Below, piece by piece: positions 35,041-47,992 of a stretch of DNA of 64,000 bases (the stretch's first letter is position 1; every line of letters begins with the position of its first letter). The DNA is from Sipunculus nudus (lineage: Eukaryota > Annelida > Sipuncula > Golfingiida > Sipunculidae): positions 38,640,164-38,704,163 of the forward strand of contig CM049315.1 of NCBI GenBank assembly GCA_026874595.1, in the 5' to 3' direction. Made by a program: the position numbers and the translations under genes. Below the pieces are notes generated by a model. It was not told where the DNA came from, searched no databases, and worked only from the letters and a program-made list of their open reading frames with translations.

Positions 35041-35089
35041 TTTCACCCATATTATCAGCGTGGTTTTGAATGCTGCTAATATGGTGAAA
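35041..35089. other. Imperfect hairpin
   Basis: TTTCACC(C)ATATTATCAGC at 35041-35059 pairs with GCTGCTAATATGGTGAAA at 35072-35089 across a 12-base loop, with one bulge and one mismatch. The stem is about 18 bp, shorter than a typical animal pre-miRNA. It sits inside a unique GC-richer island (35000-35330). Confidence 0.5.
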
Positions 35090-37220
35090 GAGAAATAAAT
35101 TAGCTCCCGAGCTTCGGAGAGGACGAGAAAACGACGGCCGGGGTTAGATTACCTAATACCAGGCAGAAATGAACAAAGGCTTACAGCGGAATATGAGGAG
35201 CCGGCCATGGACACGGATTCATCTCAATGGACCAGAAAAACCGGGATCAATTTTCTACAGTCTCTTCGCGGACCGTTATGAAGGAATTATGAGACGTTGC
35301 AGATTTTAGGCGTCCCTTGCTGTAGTATTAACCTTCTTGGCTTATTTTGCTTAGGGAACTTTCACCTCTGTCGAACTGCATACAGCATGCTTTTAGCTGT
35401 GTACTAACAAATATAACACCAATTTGTGTCTTGGTGAAAGGTGATAGGCTTAATGGTTCCATTAATGTTTGATGATTCTTGTGTGTTTGTTAGTTTTTTG
35501 GCATGCAGGTTTACTTTCGCGGATGGACCCGCGACGGAGAAGGTCAAGTGCATGATGTATTCATCTGGATTCAGACACTACATCTGATATACCACCATTT
35601 ATTCATCACATGCACGCTTAAGTTTTTCTTTGATCACTGTTTGTTAGTATTGTTGTTTAGTTACAGGGAGGCAGATTCACTTTACATTCTACAGTGATGT
35701 TTACTAAATTTTAGGGGGGGGGGGTATTTATACGTCTCTTCAACCCTAAAGTGTGAGACCCATATATGTCAATTAAATAAAAAAAAATCTCGTGACATTA
35801 ATGTTAATTAATAACCTAGTACTCCGCATGGTGAAGTTTTTGCCGCTCATCTGTGTCTGTTCTCTCTGATAAAGCAATGTATATATGGTGTAATATATAT
35901 CAGGAAGATATATGAATAATCTATCCTTTATTTTCTTGTGACGATAATGTAGGGATATGGCTAGATAATTAAACGATTACGTCACTGAGGGATAGGGATG
36001 ACTGACTACCTGCCTAATAAACGCATGTCCGCTGACAATGAACATTATGCTTGCTATACCTACGATGTGCACAACGCAAAATTGAATAGACTTAAGTTTG
36101 TATATGGCTCTTTAAGGATGCACGCTAAACAAAAAGGACCAAAAAGGGCTCATTCCAAAGGAAAGCTAATACCTGTATATGGAGAGATGACTGTATTATA
36201 TCTTAGCAATACAAAGAGGAATACTGACCAGTAGTCGTTTACACACAGTGTAAAGGCCTACTTAAGATGTACTTCAATCATTTTATGCAGTGTGCATACA
36301 TGCAGGTCTAAAATATTAAGAATATTAACAATACACTGACAGGACTGAATATGATGCACAATATCTGACAAACGGACTTAAGCAATAAAACTTATTTCAT
36401 TAGTCTATGAAAAAATTTCGTGCGCATTACGGGATACGTGCTTACCTGTTGCACGATCACCTGATTTGGACGTCGCTGCCTGGCCCGTCTCTGATGTTAT
36501 CAATAGTTTTGTAAAACGGGCGCTGACAGCATGTGTTCTACGTACCAGTACATATAGATATTTTGTACCTAAACAGTAAACGTTTACAAGCATTTACCAA
36601 TTTTATGGCATCGGCGAGCGGGCTTGTTTATGGAAAGTAAACATATAGACTTCCCGTAAAATCGCTCAATGATCGCTCTATTCTTGCTTAACTCAGCCAG
36701 TCGATCTGGTCCCCTCAATGTTGTTTAATTCTTTATACACCAAAGAGCGGGCGTTCCTGGATACAAAGTGCCCGCTCTCTCTACAAACTACGAGCTGTTT
36801 ATCCGAGGAAAACGTTTACTATTCCTCCAGTAACAATATTAGATTATCTAATGGACGGCTTGTACTCCATAACACGATCACAATCGTCATCACTCGCGTC
36901 TGATTTCATTAGCGGCCGGCTTGATGTTGACCCTTTGACCCCCGAGCACTTAATGCTCCAGGTAGAATCCAATAGTGTGCATGTGAAGTGGGTGATTGAA
37001 TAGGTTTACAAGTGTTGGTCTTGTCATAATCGCGGAGGTATGAGCAGAATGGCGGTGGGCTTAAAGGGATCATGACAAGTCAATATCTCACAGTAATTAT
37101 AACGTCTTGAGTGTCGGACATGCTTATGATATGAAAACACACCTGTCAGCTCCCTCATATAATTTTTTCATAGCCATTTATAAATCATCGCCTCTCCTGC
37201 ATGTCGCCTTACAGCTGATT
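35090..37220. other. Non-coding, with candidate regulatory island
   Basis: A 78-codon hydrophilic plus frame at 35998-36234 is unidentified and probably chance. 36660-37080 is GC-richer and unique, with TGACCC-TT-TGACCC (36928-36941), a DR2-type nuclear-receptor half-site pair. Confidence 0.35.
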
Positions 37221-37268
37221 CTCCCCCCTCCCCCCCCCCCCCTCCCCCCTCTCTCTCTCTCTCTCTCT
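37221..37268. repeat. C-rich and TC low-complexity tract
   Basis: CCCCCCTCC-type run followed by (TC)n. Confidence 0.9.
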
Positions 37269-38841
37269 GAATCCCATTTCGTCTCTCACATTATATGTCA
37301 GTCATCTAAATCCTTCCCTTATACACGTGTCTTTCCGCAGCACCTATCAATTCACCATTATCCTTTCTTCCCTACCCTTTCCTTTCCATGCCTCAGCATT
37401 GCGCTTTTTTTACCTGTAACCTTTAGAAGTAAATTATAATGATAAAACAGGGGTTATAAAACCTATTCCCTCGCTATATATAGTAACGTAAACGGTGGTC
37501 AATAACACCTGATCTAATGATAGTGAATATTCGTGTATATTGTCATTTCCATTGCAGGTTTTCTTTTGTTTCTCTCTATCATTTCCCATGTGGGTCTGTG
37601 TGAGATTTTATGGTTTACGTGTGGTTACATATATAGGATTCCTGGAAAGAGGAAAATTCTTCAAACCTTTCTGTTAATGTTTATTCAAGAACAAAAGAGC
37701 CAACCACAGTAATGCGGCGGTTACAAGAAGCTCTAAAGTCTTGTTCTGTGCGTGTCCCTTATCTATAATTAACTTTGCCTGTGCCTGTGTGTGGTTCAAG
37801 TGTGAGAGATAATGTTGAAAGTTCTGTGATCAAGGGAAGGGGATGGATTAAACAAAGATCACAAAGTAGCATCGTGAGTATACATTATAATAATATACGT
37901 CCCCGGATGGTCAGCTGTTTGATGAAGCAGTCTGGGCCCTCTGCTTGGCCGCCGACGTATATATACAGCCGGTATTGACCGGCTTACATTGACATGTCAA
38001 ACGGAACCTTTGGAAATCTCCCAAGGACGAGGGATCCACCATTTAGCTCGAGGACCAATAGAAAATCTAATTGTAGCAATCCCGTTGCAAGACGTTGTCC
38101 AGTGAAACTAAGTAGAGGCCCAGGCTGGACACACCTGATTGATTCCAGGGTCTCTTTATCACTCAACAATCTGCCGACATTGCCCTGATTAAGACTTGCT
38201 CCCGGTGGTCCTGATACGATTTGAAGAGTGCCCATACAAATGGTAAACTCGGAGGACGGAAAAACTGACGTCCCCGCGCAGGTCTAAAACCGTCTGATGA
38301 GGCTCGCGGGTCTGCTTTGGCGATTCCTCTTGGGTGCTCGCCAGACGAAACTTGTCGTGTTTTATTGGCTTCCGTCGTCCATGCAGGCAGTGATAGGGTG
38401 TGGGTGCACGGATTATAAGACTAATCATATATATTATCATGACTAGGTCATTTCTTGATAGCCCAGGGCTCGTTAGAGCTCAGTTGCCAGGATCTGACGT
38501 TCAATATTCTTTCCGTGACCCCTGATAGACTCTTTCGTGTTCACATCTGCCCACCTCCCCAAGTTCCTTTTTTTAACTTGGCGTCTTTTACTTTTTGCCG
38601 ACCTTTCTGGGATGTGGTAGATACACGCCATCGTACTTGTTTATTGTCTTCCTAATAGCGGTTTGTTTACAAATACCCACCTGTCTATGTCATGCAGCTC
38701 GTTGGCTAATGTTGACTTCCCTTCACATGGCCAAGAGTTACATGTAAGTAAGCAGCATATAAAGTTCTTCGATTCAATGATACAAAAAGCGTCATATATC
38801 TCATATTACATATGTTCACAATGACATTTCCTTGCAAGAGA

Positions 38842-38842
<1 letters not shown>
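37269..38842. other. Non-coding
   Basis: 37980-38440 is unique and GC-richer with several short overlapping frames on both strands and no recognisable product. The rest is AT-rich. Confidence 0.4.

Positions 38843-38916
<74 letters not shown>
38843..38916. repeat. TA microsatellite
   Basis: (TA)n with one TATGTATA interruption. Confidence 0.95.
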
Positions 38917-40319
38917 TGTACAGAATATATCTATATATTTAATTATTTTTTTAATACATTTATTTCTTACAGATATGGTACAGCATGTGAAAAGTGCAAC
39001 ACTAATTAAAAGATAATAACAATAGGTATTTCAATATGGAATTACTCGACTGTATAAGCTGAGTATAGAAACAGTCAATGAAACCTAAATTTGAAATTGG
39101 CATATGTTCGTTATGCCATCTCTTATATTAGCCAAGTAAAGGACGATACTTTCAGTTGTTTGTTCCTGAAGTATACCTTACCTAATCTTACCTTAAAAAA
39201 ACCCTTGTCTTTGTAGCACCATTTCATGAATACGTATAATTATTCTTGTGACAGGAGCCCTAATGAAAGGTTAAATCTAGATCTCAAGAGGACAGTCGAC
39301 ATCCCGAACCAACATTCATCAGGCAGTACCACCTGTATTCCATGGACCTATCATTTGTATAAATATTAAACGTATGATAATTACATTATTATGGATAGTG
39401 GTACCTTAATATTATGACATATTAATGTACTCTATCATATGTTACGGATTCTGTACAAACACGTATTTTCAGAAGTGTCCTCGGGCTGTCGAGTTTTACA
39501 TAAAGTGTCTTTATCAGGTCCCGGCAGCCTTGGTTACCAGTCAGTCAGGGCTTTCACAGTAACAAACCAGGCCTCAGAGAAAGACCACACCGTGTCCGTC
39601 AGCTTGTCAACATGTGAGGAGTGTCATAGAAAAAAATTAATACCGCGTTAAATCCGTCGTGGATAAATAGAAGCCGCGCTTACTGAATGCATGAGAGCGG
39701 ATCAGTAGTCTAATGGGGGCTACTCCAGAAACTGTAAGTTGTCCACAAATATTTGAACATAATGCCACATACTGAAAGTGTTTGTCAGTTCCGGCTACTT
39801 TAAGGATTAAATGACCACAGACTGGACGCCTGCCATTCGCGAACTCACGTCCATTTACCATTCGGGGTGGTGAAGCGCGGGTCAATATGAATAGCTGGAG
39901 GGACGCTGCACGGTACGGAGTCAAACAAATCCCCGCAGCTAAACCCACAGTTCGTTTTCACATGCAGGGTCGGATTTCAGACTTGAATCACGTACAGAAA
40001 CTTCAAATATAATGTAAAACTAACATTTCACGCTCACTAACCGCCCTAATCCGATCAGTACAAAGACACTTGACACTGTTCTATAGACTTTCAACTGAAT
40101 GTAGCAGGCGCGAGGCGTGGAGGGCCTATCCTGATGATGTCTCATCTGTTAATTTCAACCATCATGCATCACTGGAAACTGTGTTAGTTCCTTCACAATG
40201 ATAAATGAAACTGCACTGGAGACTATACTGCCACTCTTACTACTGCCACTACCACTTCTAATAATACTTACTAATATTAACACAATTATAGATAATACAT
40301 ATTAATTATATTTATAATT
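38917..40319. other. Non-coding
   Basis: 39430-39960 is GC-richer with a 103-codon minus frame and a 70-codon plus frame. Neither is recognisable. The remainder is AT-rich. Confidence 0.4.
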
Positions 40320-40330
40320 ATAATAATATT

Positions 40331-40366
<36 letters not shown>
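40320..40366. repeat. AAT trinucleotide microsatellite
   Basis: (ATA/AAT)n of about 45 bases. Confidence 0.9.
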
Positions 40367-40367
<1 letters not shown>

Positions 40368-42038
40368 GTAATAAAGAACCTTTCGTGCAGTTGCATTCAT
40401 CACTGTTCGACATTATGTGTTTATCTGTTACGTAATATGTCAATGTTATAAGCATCTCTCTCTTAACAATCGCCGTGCTTTACGAATTAATGACAAAAAT
40501 AGCTTTGAATTGATGTATTTATATGTGTCATTAAAGCCGATAGTATGTATCAGCGATCGTTAACATTTGATCCTTATGTAGTGTGGTTTACTCAGTGTGA
40601 TGGTATGTTTGACTTTACATGTGGCATAATATCAGCATGGGTGACGTCACACGCTGTCCTTACAGGGAAGCTATCTTCCTGAAGGCTTCAGTGACATGAC
40701 GGTGGAATCTTAAAGTATCCACTGCAGGCTGCACCAATTAACCCCCTGCCAAGAGGAAACCGCAAGTCCATATCAGAGCCCGGTTAATTCCTAAATCCCG
40801 GTGACATATGCCAGAGTATTTCCTTGTTCCTGTGACTCAATGTCAGAAGTAACTAAGTTACTGTCCGTCTCACGGACGTCTCTATAAATCCGAGAAAATT
40901 TATTCCTATTGCGTTCCTTATCAAGTGACCTTTGAAGTCAGTCTATAGACTGATATAATCCAACAGCTAAAGTATTTGCGAGCTTGGTAAAAAATGGGTT
41001 TATAAGCCTAGTTGCCCCACGGGTGAGTTAGTAGCTGCGGCACGGTTCCTTCAGATTCCCCCGTGGCCGGTCCTGAGCTAACTCTTATTGGCTTCCTGTC
41101 CTTCCATAGTCGGGTTGGCTGATTTAGCGCCTGACATCGCGGCCTGCTTACTCCCATGCCACTGTGGACCCCACGCCGTCCACGCTCACTTGAATTCTTC
41201 CATCATGATATCGTGAACAAAATAAGGCAGTTTACCTCCAGGGGTTATTAAGGAAATTTACTTTCAAGTCGCTTCCTTACATGCGTCTAGTAAGTGAGAT
41301 TCGCAGTTAATTCACCATTATATTGGTCCGACCCCAGCCACGTCAGTCATAAAGTCAATGGCAGTGTTTGAATTTGTCCATGGAGCAGTATTTCTAATGG
41401 TAGCTCTGTTCCGAATTATAAGGCAATATCCGAAACTCCTTTCGGTTCGCCATGACTCCTCGTGCTTATCAAGCGGTTCGTTTTTATGGCAGGCGTATTA
41501 TCGTCGGGGTGAAAATGGACTGACCTGAGATGTCCCAGGGCGGCGAGAAGCGGATAAACACTGTTAGAGAGGTTGCATGTCTCCATAAGCAATGAATATT
41601 AAAGCCAAAGAACGTCGATCCCACGATAATACTTGAACGGATTTCAGGGAAACTTTATATAGGAGAACAAGCACAATAGTTCCGATTTATCATTCCCATG
41701 CACGGCTAAATCCGAGGTCAGTACTCACGAAATAAGGTTTCTCTATATAAATGTACCATGGTAAAATACTGGGCGTCCTTGCCACTCTTTTATCAAACTA
41801 CAAACCGCATCTAGTGGCCGAGAAATGCTGTTTTTTAGAGATATGCTATATAATATTTTATTTGGGTGATAATATAAGTGATGATCTCATACATAAACAC
41901 ATATTTTTTATAATGTATAAACACTAAAGTTTTAGGCGATTTGCTTGCATGGTTGCGTGAGGGTTCAAGTTGATTACGTCTTGATGTGACAAGCTTAATT
42001 TAAGAAGGTACACTCTCTTTTTTCCAAATTTAATATTT

Positions 42039-42041
<3 letters not shown>
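40367..42041. other. Frame-poor unique stretch, candidate conserved non-coding elements
   Basis: No frame of 60 codons is open here on either strand, although GC content is raised at 40600-41740. That combination suits regulatory rather than coding sequence. A nested inverted repeat lies at 41025-41084 (outer GAGTTAG/CTAACTC, inner CACGG/CCGTG). Confidence 0.4.

Positions 42042-42093
<52 letters not shown>
42042..42093. repeat. TC microsatellite
   Basis: Pure (TC)n of about 50 bases. Confidence 0.95.
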
Positions 42094-42095
<2 letters not shown>

Positions 42096-44410
42096 ATAAA
42101 CACTCTAAGACTAGAACGTCATCAAGTTGTCTGGACTTTGAGCCGGGGAATTGTTTTTAAAGGGGCCCAATCACCTATCACACAGTCCTAAGCTAATGGT
42201 AATCCCTTGGAGCTTTTTTTAAAATAGGCAAGAAAACGCAGATATCACCGTACACAGGCTGCTAGTTTTGTTTATATCAACGTGTTTTAATATGTGGGGC
42301 CCCGCCAAAATAATCAAAACTAATTCAACAATGGCATCTGGCAGCAAGTCAGATAAGCCAGCTAGCGCTTTGCAAATGGCGTTTTGCAACAAGTGACCTT
42401 TCTACCTCTGCATGCATGCAACCTACCACCTAGGGTTACAATTTTTTCCGTTTGTCATCATCGCTGTGTTTACAAACATGTTGTTTATAAACAAGTTCAT
42501 ACATCCTTTCACGAAGGCGTTATAAGAACTTTCACAACCATAATTACCTATTAATGTATACACAGGGGACGCCATGAAATAAAAAAAAAATCTTTTTTTT
42601 CAAAGGTATGTGAATGGGCACCTTTAAATGTGGCCTCAGATATTGACTCTGACGACTGAAATCACTAGAGTAGTAACTTCTGAAGTAATACCTGTATATA
42701 AAATGTTAAATCCCTCAGGTACTTAGAATGGTACCAGTTGTGATATTAAACTAGACTCCAAATTTAACTAACAATGACAGGCACATGTACATATGCAACA
42801 TGGTATAATTGAAAAATAAAATGGAATGAAAATATATACGATATGCAGAGAATATGATTCATAACATAACTTGAATGATACCTGCGCAAACATGCACTCT
42901 TGAATATTCATAAATGTAGGAATGGGGTGTATTCCAAATGTTGATTAACAAAAACAGCGTGATATGCTAGGTGAATAACTCATTGCCGTTCACTTGGTAT
43001 TATGCACCCGAGGTTATAACGCAAACGAGGTCCTATTTTAGATTTAAAAATTTAAACCCAGAGAAAAAAAATAATTTAACCAAAGTTGGTTAAAATACTA
43101 GTATCTTTAACCCAGTCTCGCAGTTACGAGACATGATTATCCACAAAGTCTAGCTCAAGCACCAGACAGAAAAAAAAACTTAAAACGGGAGATGTTACGT
43201 TATCAGCTTAATGAAGTATCAGTGTTTGCCGCAGCACAGCTCTTAAGGGAGAGGATACTGTGATCGCTGTAGGCCAACAAGGCGCTCAGAGAGTTTGTTC
43301 AATAATCTTACATTAGCCATGGAAGCATGCAGAGCCCGCTACATAATGCTATAGCTCTTTGTGGTGCGGTGAAAAAAAAAACTGGAGGGCATCTTTAAGT
43401 GGTCGATAAGCCAACATTTCCTGTGTCTATGCTGGGAGCTGGGAAAGTCAATAGAGCGAGAGGACTTGGTGGTGGAGCTTCTCTTGTTGGCCTGAGAACC
43501 TGGGAACATCACGTCAAGTGCGTTCTCATATAGCCCCTCAACACGTCTATGATCCCATCAAGTAAAGAACGCTGATCTATACGGCACGAGCCGGCCTGAT
43601 TTGTATGGCTCTATATACATTTAAGCGCGAAAGGACGTAAGGTCAATTGTAATACTAAAGCTGGCCACTTGACTCCAAGCCTTGACATCTTATTACGCAT
43701 GATTCTATTCTCTCTCTATCAGATTTTAAAAGAAATAAAAAAAATAAGTTAATATTTATATGCATGACTATAATATTCATGTAAAATATAAATGGTGTAA
43801 CGTTTATAGATATTTTAAAATTAAATTTTTATATAAATTTTAATCATGTTATACATAAAAATATATGCAATCTGCAGGTCATTTAAATCAGTTTTTATGC
43901 GTATGTAGACTTGCCCTTTATATAATTCTGAGCAGTCGATGATGTCCTTTCACCCTCTTTTAACTGCATTCCTATATCATCCCATTACGAGTCCTTCATT
44001 CTTTTTCATTCCATCAGAGATGTCCTATATCAAACAGTACGTCGTTTTATGACAAGAAATGTTATAGATGGCAATAAAGCTCATCGCATGTATTATACAC
44101 CATAAGTTATTAGACTAAAAATTTGAAAGATTCGTTTCCTATAATTTATAATATCATTATTATATTAATAATAATAATAATTATTATTAAGAATATTTTC
44201 AAAGTGATATCTTCAGACTGTGTTTACTCTTATACAAACCTTTTTATATTATCTTTAGTAATAATATGAAATACCAACACTTGGATGATTTAATGTCAGC
44301 GGATGAAATAATATAAGATTTGCAGGCACGAATTAATACTCTGGACTAGATTAAGAAACAAATTGGAATATAATTGAAGTACGAACAATAAGACAATCGA
44401 TAGAACATGT
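42094..44410. other. Non-coding
   Basis: AT-rich with a GC-richer unique part at 43200-43700. ATTAATAATAATAATAATTA-type near-palindrome at about 44170. No supported gene. Confidence 0.4.
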
Positions 44411-46170
44411 TTATTTATGGCTGATGCTGGGCGTTCCATTCTCCCACATTTCCTGGCCAGGCCCATCTTGTCTTGTTAATAGAAGTCCGGGGTTCGCCAT
44501 CGATCTGGTCAATACAGATCTCCGGCAGATAACCGCGATGACAAATGGCGACGAGGATGCCGGAGTCTTGCCCACGTTACCTGCCGGCATAGCTCCCCGC
44601 TTTTTTACCTCCATAATTGCAGTCTTGCTGGTTTTATATTGCCTATACCCCACAGCAACACTGCCAGTATATTATAACTTGTTTTGGTGTATCACAGTTG
44701 TGTGCGTCGTTATTTCATTTTGAATAGAACAAATGGGGGATGATGAATAGTAAATACTTTTATATATGAAGCACGTTTGTACTGGAATTTCTGTAATCAT
44801 GAACAATTTGTTTGCAAGTATAATGTATATACACATAAACTGCTCCTTCTTTTATTTGGTTTCCACAGTTGTCTTCCCACAGGGCTTATTACAACACTCG
44901 AAAATGCTTCATAGCACAGATGCCAGATTACTGGTATATTTCCCGGAGGATTTTGTATTTGTCTTACTTTTTTCACTCTCTGTTGTTATGCATGCTTAAT
45001 CTCTCCTGAAGCAAAGACTGCAAACATAGGTATTTGCAAAATATACAAAAAAACTCATATAAAAATAAAAGCTGTTATTTATTATCATTTATTATTGTGG
45101 ATGACAATAACGAGGACAATGTTCATATCATTATTATCCTTTCCCGTGTGTGATCGACATTGATGGTGTATCGATATTTGTGATTTTCTAAATATATATA
45201 TATATATATGTATATATATATTTGTATGAAAATTGGTATTTTGTATGATAAATAGGCATTTGGTATGATAAATAGGCAATTTATTGGTAAAAATAGGCAT
45301 TTGGATTGAAAATAGTTTTTATTTAAATGGCCACGTCGTGCAGTATCCCATTTTTTCGTTACACTTTTGCAGGTTGCATCCCAGTCACACAGACGGTTAC
45401 GAAACCAACATATTTGAGTTCATACAACCTTAAATTTAAGTGGCCTGTGTCTATTCATTTTCCCGTCAATTTTTGTTTTTATACTTTGGCCGTACGGGAC
45501 TCATTTTATGCTGATCGCTTAATAATTTTACGCTTAATCATCATGTTTGTGTCTATAGTTCTTTAACAATTTCACCCACGTACGTGTACGTCTTATAGTA
45601 TGTGCCAATACCATATATATTACATGTGGTACAGAATTTTAAAAATCTTCTTTTCAATTATATTTCAAATAGAATTAATAACAAAAGTCATTTGTTAATT
45701 TGAATAATTCCCTATAATAAAGTACATCCTCAGTGCAAGGATTATACATTTATTTGTATCATATACAAAGTGGACTTTATCTAATTACCGTTCATTGGCC
45801 GTCGGCTTTTGTCCCAACCCATCACTGAATTGACCCTTGGCATAAGCCCCATCGGCGAAAGGACCAAATCGATCGATGGCGCATGACATAAACGAGACCG
45901 AGCCGGGTGCTACAGAGGCCCACTGTTTCAGCCTATAACTTCAAACAGTACTGGCAGAGCAAACAAACGGACCAGATTTGTAAACTGTAGTATAAACAAA
46001 CACCTGGTACTCGAAAACGTTGTATTTAATTGTTGGAAAGGTAGTCAATGTTTTCCGAATTCCTATATTCGCCATGCATGTATGCATGTGTTGCATTGCG
46101 CAAGTATACATTATTGATGCATTGATAAAAATGTCATAGAAGGTTTGTTGTTTCGCTTTTGCATCAAATC
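44411..46170. other. Non-coding, short frames only
   Basis: A 99-codon plus frame (44424-44723) with a hydrophobic end and an 80-codon minus frame overlap each other, and neither is recognisable. Short TA microsatellite at 45191-45225. A 22-bp ATGATAAATAGGCATTTGGT-type repeat in about three copies lies at 45240-45305. 45770-45940 is unique and GC-richer. Confidence 0.35.
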
Positions 46171-46263
46171 GAAACATATATATATGTGTGTGTGTGTGTG
46201 TGTGTTAATAAACAAATAAACAAGTCTGTCCAAAAGGCGTCACTATTTTTCTGTACCTTCGCG

Positions 46264-46330
<67 letters not shown>

Positions 46331-46340
46331 AATATATAAA
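46171..46340. repeat. TATG/TG and TA microsatellites
   Basis: (TG)n at 46185-46206 and (TA)n at 46265-46340, separated by 60 bases of unique sequence. Confidence 0.95.
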
Positions 46341-47771
46341 TATTTCTATTTCTAGGGTTTTTAAGTTATGCTTGGTAGTTTGGTTTATTTTTACTGTAGA
46401 TTTCAATTCAGATGGAAATTAAACTTTAGGAAAATGTGCATATTATTGTTCACAAAATGTATGTTCGCTACATGCTTTTCGACCACGTAGCTAGGTTTGC
46501 CTAGGAATCTGATATTCATTGAATAATTTATTCAGACTGCAAGTGCACAAACAATTCGTCCGCAAGAAAATACCGAGAGGGAAACAATTAAGGTTAGTAA
46601 AAAGTAAGCGAAACTCTGAGTAAAGCCGGAGCTAATACAGTATGGCGGGATCAATAGACGATTTCAAACCAGGCCAAAACAATATCTCAGTGATAAATGG
46701 ATGCAAGGATCAAACACGAGATGAAAAATCAAAATCTTTCTACCAAGCCCTGTGCTGGATTATCAAGTTAGATTGGCCCCATTGATGAGGGAATCGCACT
46801 AACCGTTATCTACGAGTTGGCTTTGTTTAAAATGCATGAAATGGCCTTTTTGCGGGGGTTGCCGTTCCGCTCGCGGCTTCCGACCGCTTGTTTCAGAGAC
46901 AATGACGAAAACAAGTTATTCTGTTTTTACCATTAGAGCTTTCGTGCGGACCGGCTAAATTACAGCGAGCAAGTGACTGTAGAATTAAGGACATAATTTA
47001 GAAGCGGGGAGGACGTCCGACGACTGCGCAAGAAGGATGAACAAGTAGGCATTGGGGAAATGTTCTTTCAGCTGACTGAAGCTAAGAAGACAATACATAA
47101 CCTGCTTGACTGTCATTAGACGGCCATTCAAACAGCCGTTAAGGTTAAACGGGAACCATCTCTGGAACTGGTGCTGTTCCAAGCGCATGATGAACTGGTC
47201 CTGTCTCAGGGTTCATGGAGTCATACACCTGCAGTGTTTCTTATAAATACCATAATTCTGTACTTTGTAGTTTGTAATCCCCGCATCCCTTATCCCAACC
47301 CCTACGATTTTCGACCTCGCATTCTCTCTTTACTTCCTGATGCAAAATCTGCGTTCTCAAACTTTCAAAGAAAACTTTTTTTTTCTGTCTTTCTGTCCGC
47401 CTGTATATTGTTATTCCGTATTTTTTTTCTGTCCCACAAAAGCGAAATCTACCACACTTATCAACCCCCCTAAGCGCTCACATCCTAACTCAAACAAATT
47501 ACTATAATTTCTCCCCTCTCTCTCTCATTCTCTCCTTTGGTCCTTTAACTCGTTTGTTCTATTTACTCAAAATATAGCTACCAAGCACGTTTCTTAGAAC
47601 AAAATCATTTGAACCGTTCTGATATGATCAAAGCTGCACAGGCAAAACGTTTCCACAATAATGTATTTATTTATCATTCTAGACAAATTTATACGCACAC
47701 ACTTGCTCTCAATCAAATTTAATGAACTAAACAATGAAACCTGTTTTAATAAAAAGTGACATGTCCTCTTC
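46341..47771. other. Non-coding
   Basis: 46570-47220 is a GC-richer unique island with no supported frame. 47290-47560 is pyrimidine-rich. Confidence 0.4.
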
Positions 47772-47780
47772 AGCTCTCTG

Positions 47781-47835
<55 letters not shown>

Positions 47836-47836
47836 T
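47772..47836. repeat. TC and AC microsatellite
   Basis: (TC)n passing into (AC)n about 160 bases beyond the protocadherin stop codon, and probably just past its 3' end. Confidence 0.95.
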
Positions 47837-47909
47837 GTATACAAACACACACATTCTCGCGTATGATGTAGCTCACTGAACTGAAGCAAAAATATGTATC
47901 AAAATATAA

Positions 47910-47915
47910 TTTATT
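47910..47915 (-). terminator. Candidate polyadenylation signal of the protocadherin gene
   Basis: AATAAA on the minus strand, about 80 bases after the stop codon, the first canonical hexamer downstream. It would give a very short 3'UTR. Further TTTATT matches near 47665 could serve a longer one. Confidence 0.45.
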
Positions 47916-47992
47916 AGTAATACCCTATAATGCCCTATGCAGGATACGTGAGTATGAGATGACTTAGATCAAGCGGATGTAGTAATAAGATC

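Noticed and set aside
39637-39948. 103-codon minus frame
   Set aside because: Located in a GC-richer patch where stops are fewer. Sequence unrecognised and no splice context.
41801-41830. CGCATCTAGTGGCCGAG as a CTCF site
   Set aside because: One base short of the YAGRKGGC core.
44424-44723. 99-codon plus frame with a hydrophobic C-terminal part
   Set aside because: Overlapped by an 80-codon minus frame, no splice or promoter support and no family recognised.
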